The notes under the pieces: model-generated
What the model was told of the DNA's origin: nothing
Database searches by the model: none
Seen by the model: only the letters and a program-made list of their open reading frames with translations
Origin: Mucilaginibacter aquaedulcis
GTDB lineage: Bacteria > Bacteroidota > Bacteroidia > Sphingobacteriales > Sphingobacteriaceae
DNA length: 64,000 bases
Reading direction: 5' to 3'
Assembly: GCF_030409325.1 (NCBI RefSeq)
Contig: NZ_JAUFPR010000004.1
Span: 791,548 to 855,547, forward strand
Shown here: positions 60,570-64,000 of the stretch, piece by piece
How positions within the stretch are numbered: position 1 is the first letter of the stretch
Layout: each line of letters begins with the position of its first letter
Made by a program: the position numbers and the translations under genes

Positions 60570-61517
60570 TTACTTTTTGGTGTTTTTGACACCTTCAGTC
60601 TGTAAAAGGTTTAAACCCATCATTTCTTTTAAGGTATGCTGCATCTGATCAGTTGAGCCATCCAGGAATATCACGTTGCCTTGTGAGTTTTCGGCAAAGT
60701 GCTTGATAGATTCTGTCCACATGGTAAACATGATCACCGATGTATCCATATTAGCCTCGGCCATTTCTTTGGCAGCAACGGTCATACCGCGGGCCACTTC
60801 CTCACGGAACAGGGCAATACCCTGGCCACGCAGCTGGGCGGCTTCACGCTCGGCCTGTGCCGATATTTTAATGGCATTACCTTCGGCTTCGGCAGCTTTG
60901 GTTTTGGTGATGAGAAGGGCCTGGCCTTCGTTTTCGGCGGCAGCCTTCAGGTTGTTTGAGGCCACCACCTGGCTCATTGATTTCATGATCACATCGTCAA
61001 ACGTAATATCGTTCAATTGCAGATCCTGCAGATGATAGCCCCAGCCTTCCAGTATCTGGTCAAGCTGTTCTTTCACGTGTTCAACAATATCACGACGCAG
61101 TATCAGCACTTCGCTCTGGCGTTTGGTGGCAACAAATGCCCTGATGGAGCCTTCAACGGTGCGGATAAGCGCCTGCATCAGGTTACGCTCGTCAACAAAT
61201 TTAAAAGCCACGTTTTTAATGGTTTCTTCCTGCTGGTCAAGAACCGAATACAGCAGCATGGCCTTAAAATAAACATTAGCCTGATCAAAGGTTACTGCCT
61301 GAAATTCCAACTCGACAGAGCGGTTCTGGATAGATATTTTAGAATACACATTCTCGATAAACGGGAGCTTAAAGTTTAGCCCCGGTGTAAGTATGCGGCG
61401 GTATTTACCAAATACGGTGATTACTACTATTGTGCCCTGTTTTACAGTCACAAAGGAGGTAGATAAAATAATGATGATGATAAGGACAAATAATCCAAAG
61501 GTGATTTCGGCTGACAT
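60570..61517 (-). CDS. SPFH/band 7 family membrane protein
   Basis: A 315-residue inner-membrane-anchored protein. One N-terminal membrane helix (about 6-25) precedes an SPFH domain: VVITVFGKYRRILTPGLNFKLPF (split), IQNRSVELEFQAVT and EGSIRAFVATK. A coiled-coil region (about 195-245, rich in Ala and Glu: KTKAAEAEGNAIKISAQAER) follows. Such proteins form ring assemblies and scaffold proteases such as FtsH. It heads an operon with the DUF922 gene. Confidence 0.9.
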   Translation of the reverse strand: MSAEITFGLFVLIIIIILSTSFVTVKQGTIVVITVFGKYRRILTPGLNFKLPFIENVYSKISIQNRSVELEFQAVTFDQANVYFKAMLLYSVLDQQEETIKNVAFKFVDERNLMQALIRTVEGSIRAFVATKRQSEVLILRRDIVEHVKEQLDQILEGWGYHLQDLQLNDITFDDVIMKSMSQVVASNNLKAAAENEGQALLITKTKAAEAEGNAIKISAQAEREAAQLRGQGIALFREEVARGMTVAAKEMAEANMDTSVIMFTMWTESIKHFAENSQGNVIFLDGSTDQMQHTLKEMMGLNLLQTEGVKNTKK

Positions 61518-61606
61518 GGTTAATAATATTTATTTAAATAAATGTAATATTAATTATTGGTGTGTTATTTGTTTTTATAAAAAGCTCATAAAAAACACGC
61601 ATCACC

Positions 61607-61792
61607 ATGAACCTTAAACGAACCTTTGGAGCCGTACTCACCATATTAGGTATTATCGGCTTAATTTATACCGGCCTTGGAGTCATAAACCACAGCGGCC
61701 AAACTACAACCCTTGTTGTTACCGGTATTATATCCTTATTGTTTTTCTTCACAGGTGTAAGTTTGATACGTAACACTAAAGACGAGGCATAA
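61607..61792 (+). CDS. Tiny two-helix membrane protein
   Basis: A 61-residue protein with two membrane helices (about 7-27 and 34-52), joined by a short loop containing NHSGQTT, and ending RNTKDEA. The sequence resembles widespread Bacteroidota small membrane proteins of unknown role. A strong terminator directly follows, which supports it as a real transcription unit. It diverges from the SPFH gene by 89 bases. Confidence 0.7.
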   Translation: MNLKRTFGAVLTILGIIGLIYTGLGVINHSGQTTTLVVTGIISLLFFFTGVSLIRNTKDEA

Positions 61793-61795
61793 AAA

Positions 61796-61819
61796 AAGCC
61801 GGATCAACTGATCCGGCTT
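61796..61819 (+). terminator. Terminator of small membrane protein gene
   Basis: AAGCCGGATCA (61796-61806) pairs with TGATCCGGCTT (61809-61819), and CTTGTTTT follows; an A-run precedes it, so it may also work for the minus strand. Confidence 0.8.
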
Positions 61820-61842
61820 CTTGTTTTATATTACTTCTCGTT

Positions 61843-61928
61843 TGTCATTTCGAACGATAGTGAGAAATCTTATGTTATATGCTGTATCCTGCGTAAAAGA
61901 TCTCTCCTCGTACCTCGTCGAGATAACA
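61843..61928. repeat. Bacteroidota intergenic repeat (TGTCATTTCGA type)
   Basis: TGTCATTTCGAACGATAGTG then AGAAATCT (61843-61870), with AGATCTCTCCTCG then CGTCGAGATAACA (61898-61928) as the imperfect inverted end, is the common TGTCATTTCGAACGnAGTGAG repeat. Confidence 0.6.
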
Positions 61929-61941
61929 GAGTTTATTATTA

Positions 61942-64000
61942 CTACATCACACTGTTACGCGGATCGGTTTTAACCTTTAATAAATACTCCTGCGGGGCGT
62001 CGGCACCCATCAGATTTTTAACAAAATAATCCCAGCGGCGGCGGGTCATGTACAAAGAATACTGGCCGTAACCATGGGCATTGTTAGGGAATACTATCAG
62101 GTCATAATTTTTATTGGCCTTCTCCAGGGCTTCCACAACCAGCATGGTATTATACGGAGGTACGTTGTCGTCCATTAAGCCATGTGCAAGCATCAGTTTA
62201 CCTTTCAGGTTTTTAGCATAATTTTGATTTGCCTGCGCCTCGTAGTTTGATGTTCCATCCGGTTGTTGGGTAAGTAAGCCAATATAGCGTTCGCCCCAAT
62301 CATCCTCGTAGTTGCGGTTTTCATGGTTGCCTGATTCCGAAATACCTACTTTAAAAAAGTCGGGAAAACGGAACATGGCGGCAGCAGTTGCAAAACCACC
62401 GCCCGAATGTCCCCAGATGCCTGCGCGGTTAATATCAATGTACGGATATTTTTGAGCCAGCTGCTGCATAGCGCCAACCTGATCAGGCAGGGTATTTTCA
62501 GACATGTGCCCGTAATTCATATCATGATAGCTTTTTGAACGTAGCGGATTGCTGGTGCCTTCTATCTGTACTACTACAAAACCCAGCTCGGCCAGTGCCT
62601 GGCAATCACCATGTGCCGATGCAAATGACCAGCTGCCTACACTACCACCCTGAGGGCCAGGGTAGATGTTGTTGATAATAGGATATTTCTTGTTCGGATC
62701 AAGCTTGGTTGGCACATACATTAAACCATAGATATCAGTTTGGCCATCATGCGCTTTAACACTGATAGGTACCGGAGCTTTCCAGCCGGCAGCTACTAAC
62801 CTGCTGATGTCGGTTTTTTCTAATGTGCTGATCAGTTTCCCGTTCAGGCTGCGTAATACACTTACAGGTGCTACAGCTGCGCTTGAATAGGTATCAATAA
62901 AGTAATTGTTATCTGGTGATAAGGTGATCTGGTGATTACCAGCTTCGGGGGTTAACAGTGTAAGCCCTTTGCCATTAAAACCAACTTTATATAAATGGGT
63001 GAAATAAGGATTGCCCGGTTCTCGGCCATCAGCCAGGAAATAGATCTGGCGGTTCTTTTCGTCAACATTCAACAGTTCAGTTACTGCCCAGTTACCTTTG
63101 GTGATCTGGTTTTTAATTTTTCCGGTAGTTGCATCATACAAATAAAGATGACCCCAGTTATCGCGCTCAGAAAACCAGATGATCTCATTTGATTTAGCCA
63201 GGTATTTCCAGTTGATACTTCCCTGGCCCGATTCATATTGGGTAGGTACGGTTTCTTCAAAAACTTCGCGAACGGCACCGGTAGCAGCATCAGCAATACG
63301 GAATTTTTCCTGTTTATGATCGCGGGAGGTAGATACGAAGGCCAGTTTAGAGGCATCTGCATTCCAGTCAACATCATCAAAGGTACCGCTGCTGGCAATA
63401 TCATCGCTCAGGGTGGCCCGGTGCGGATCAGGCGCAACCTGTATGTTGATCACTTTTGGCTCATCAACATTGATGATCACACGGCTTATCATGGCAACTT
63501 CTTTATCACCCGGCAGTGCATATTTCCAGGCTTTTAAGGTAGGATGGCCAACATTGGTGGTAACCAGGTACATATCGCCAACATTGCGCTGATCCTGCTT
63601 AAAAGTGGCTATCTTTTTTGAATCCGGCGACCAGCGCAGAATAGGCCCGTCTGATGATTTCCATCCGGCATTGTCTGTTGCATAGCTGAAGTCTTTTACA
63701 CCATCGGTAGTAAGCTGGGTTTGTGTGCCTGTTTTAATATTACGTATCCAAAGGTTATAATCTTTAATGTAAGCCACCAGGCTGCCATCGGGCGATGCTA
63801 CTTCATCATCTCCGCCTCTGCGGCTTCTGCGTGCTTTGGTTGAGCCAACTATGGCATTATCCGGACTGCATTGGTAGGTTTGCAAATCGCATTTCCATGA
63901 TTTGCCATCGGCAGCAAAGGAAATAGCTTTACCATCCTCAGAAAAACTGAAGGTAAGGAAAGGTAGCTTGGTGCCCTCATAGGTTTTTCCTGTAGCTGTT
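61942..64000 (-). CDS. Dipeptidyl peptidase IV-like S9 peptidase (5' end outside window)
   Basis: A partial gene: the frame stays open to the window edge at 64000, with at least 685 residues visible. The N-terminal part is the DPP IV beta-propeller (SPDGSLVAYIKDYNLWIRN, FSYATDNAGWKSSDGPILRWSPDSK split). The catalytic domain shows the nucleophile motif GIWGHSGGGFATAAA, Asp in GLMDDNVPP, and His in NNAHGYG. S9 enzymes of this type cut X-Pro or X-Ala dipeptides in the periplasm. The region upstream of about 63885 reads FAADGKSWKCDLQTYQCS in the same frame, so an internal start is not needed. A repeat lies between its stop and the next gene. Confidence 0.9.
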   Translation of the reverse strand, partial: TATGKTYEGTKLPFLTFSFSEDGKAISFAADGKSWKCDLQTYQCSPDNAIVGSTKARRSRRGGDDEVASPDGSLVAYIKDYNLWIRNIKTGTQTQLTTDGVKDFSYATDNAGWKSSDGPILRWSPDSKKIATFKQDQRNVGDMYLVTTNVGHPTLKAWKYALPGDKEVAMISRVIINVDEPKVINIQVAPDPHRATLSDDIASSGTFDDVDWNADASKLAFVSTSRDHKQEKFRIADAATGAVREVFEETVPTQYESGQGSINWKYLAKSNEIIWFSERDNWGHLYLYDATTGKIKNQITKGNWAVTELLNVDEKNRQIYFLADGREPGNPYFTHLYKVGFNGKGLTLLTPEAGNHQITLSPDNNYFIDTYSSAAVAPVSVLRSLNGKLISTLEKTDISRLVAAGWKAPVPISVKAHDGQTDIYGLMYVPTKLDPNKKYPIINNIYPGPQGGSVGSWSFASAHGDCQALAELGFVVVQIEGTSNPLRSKSYHDMNYGHMSENTLPDQVGAMQQLAQKYPYIDINRAGIWGHSGGGFATAAAMFRFPDFFKVGISESGNHENRNYEDDWGERYIGLLTQQPDGTSNYEAQANQNYAKNLKGKLMLAHGLMDDNVPPYNTMLVVEALEKANKNYDLIVFPNNAHGYGQYSLYMTRRRWDYFVKNLMGADAPQEYLLKVKTDPRNSVM

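Noticed and set aside
1..64000. CRISPR array, prophage, intact transposon or integrase
   Set aside because: No regularly spaced repeats with unique spacers, and no phage structural, transposase or integrase domain was seen on either strand.

Overview
The window comes from a Bacteroidota chromosome, most likely family Sphingobacteriaceae (Mucilaginibacter- or Pedobacter-like). The signs are a SusC/SusD pair, GH51 and GH127 arabinosidases, a DUF6377-type regulator, Bacteroidota promoter boxes (TAnnTTTG), lipoprotein boxes, near absence of Shine-Dalgarno sequences, and many short palindromic repeats between genes. The genus is an inference from gene content. Both window edges cut genes: a PQQ-sugar-dehydrogenase-like C-terminus at 1-96 and a dipeptidyl peptidase IV-like gene running off at 64000.

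Layout. 1-4.6 kb: a secreted carboxymuconolactone-decarboxylase/cupin fusion, a DUF4143 ATPase, a tRNA 3'-end fragment with its own terminator (possible attachment-site scar), a secreted alpha/beta hydrolase and a small membrane protein. 4.8-17.5 kb: an arabinan/arabinoside utilisation locus with GH51 and GH127 enzymes transcribed divergently, an AraC regulator, SusD and SusC, and a membrane-bound DUF6377 regulator. 17.5-28.4 kb: a minus-strand nitrate assimilation block in the order nirB, nirD, outer-membrane porin, narK, a single-chain nitrate reductase carrying its own NirB-like FAD module, and a rubredoxin-tailed protein of unknown role; a small DUF7009-like gene diverges from it. 28.8-42.1 kb: mixed housekeeping and accessory genes (ABC-F ATPase, barrel-only Omp85 protein, soluble PAS histidine kinase, VOC protein, metallophosphoesterase, Dabb protein, 5'(3')-nucleotidase, DeoR regulator, lone APS kinase, rhodanese, DUF4407 protein, SGNH esterase, DUF6515 glycine-rich protein).

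42.2-50.2 kb: a minus-strand thiamine uptake and salvage locus headed by a TPP riboswitch. The order is TonB receptor, PnuC/PnuT transporter, a flavin monooxygenase/acyl-CoA-dehydrogenase-fold protein, a PafA-type phosphatase, ThiE and a diverged thiamine-pyrophosphokinase-like protein. The aptamer is unusual: about 90 nt of extra, repeat-rich sequence separates its CUGAGA box from its CUGAUCC box, and different palindromic repeats fill several spacers of the locus.

50.3-64 kb: aspS, two tandem FKBP lipoproteins, a secreted M20 amidohydrolase, an NTF2-like protein followed by a small tyrosine-phosphatase-like gene with a probable TTG start, a SNF2 helicase, dinB, a DUF922 protease-like protein with an SPFH protein, a tiny membrane protein, and the truncated DPP IV. 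No CRISPR array, rRNA, complete tRNA, intact transposase, integrase or phage module was seen.
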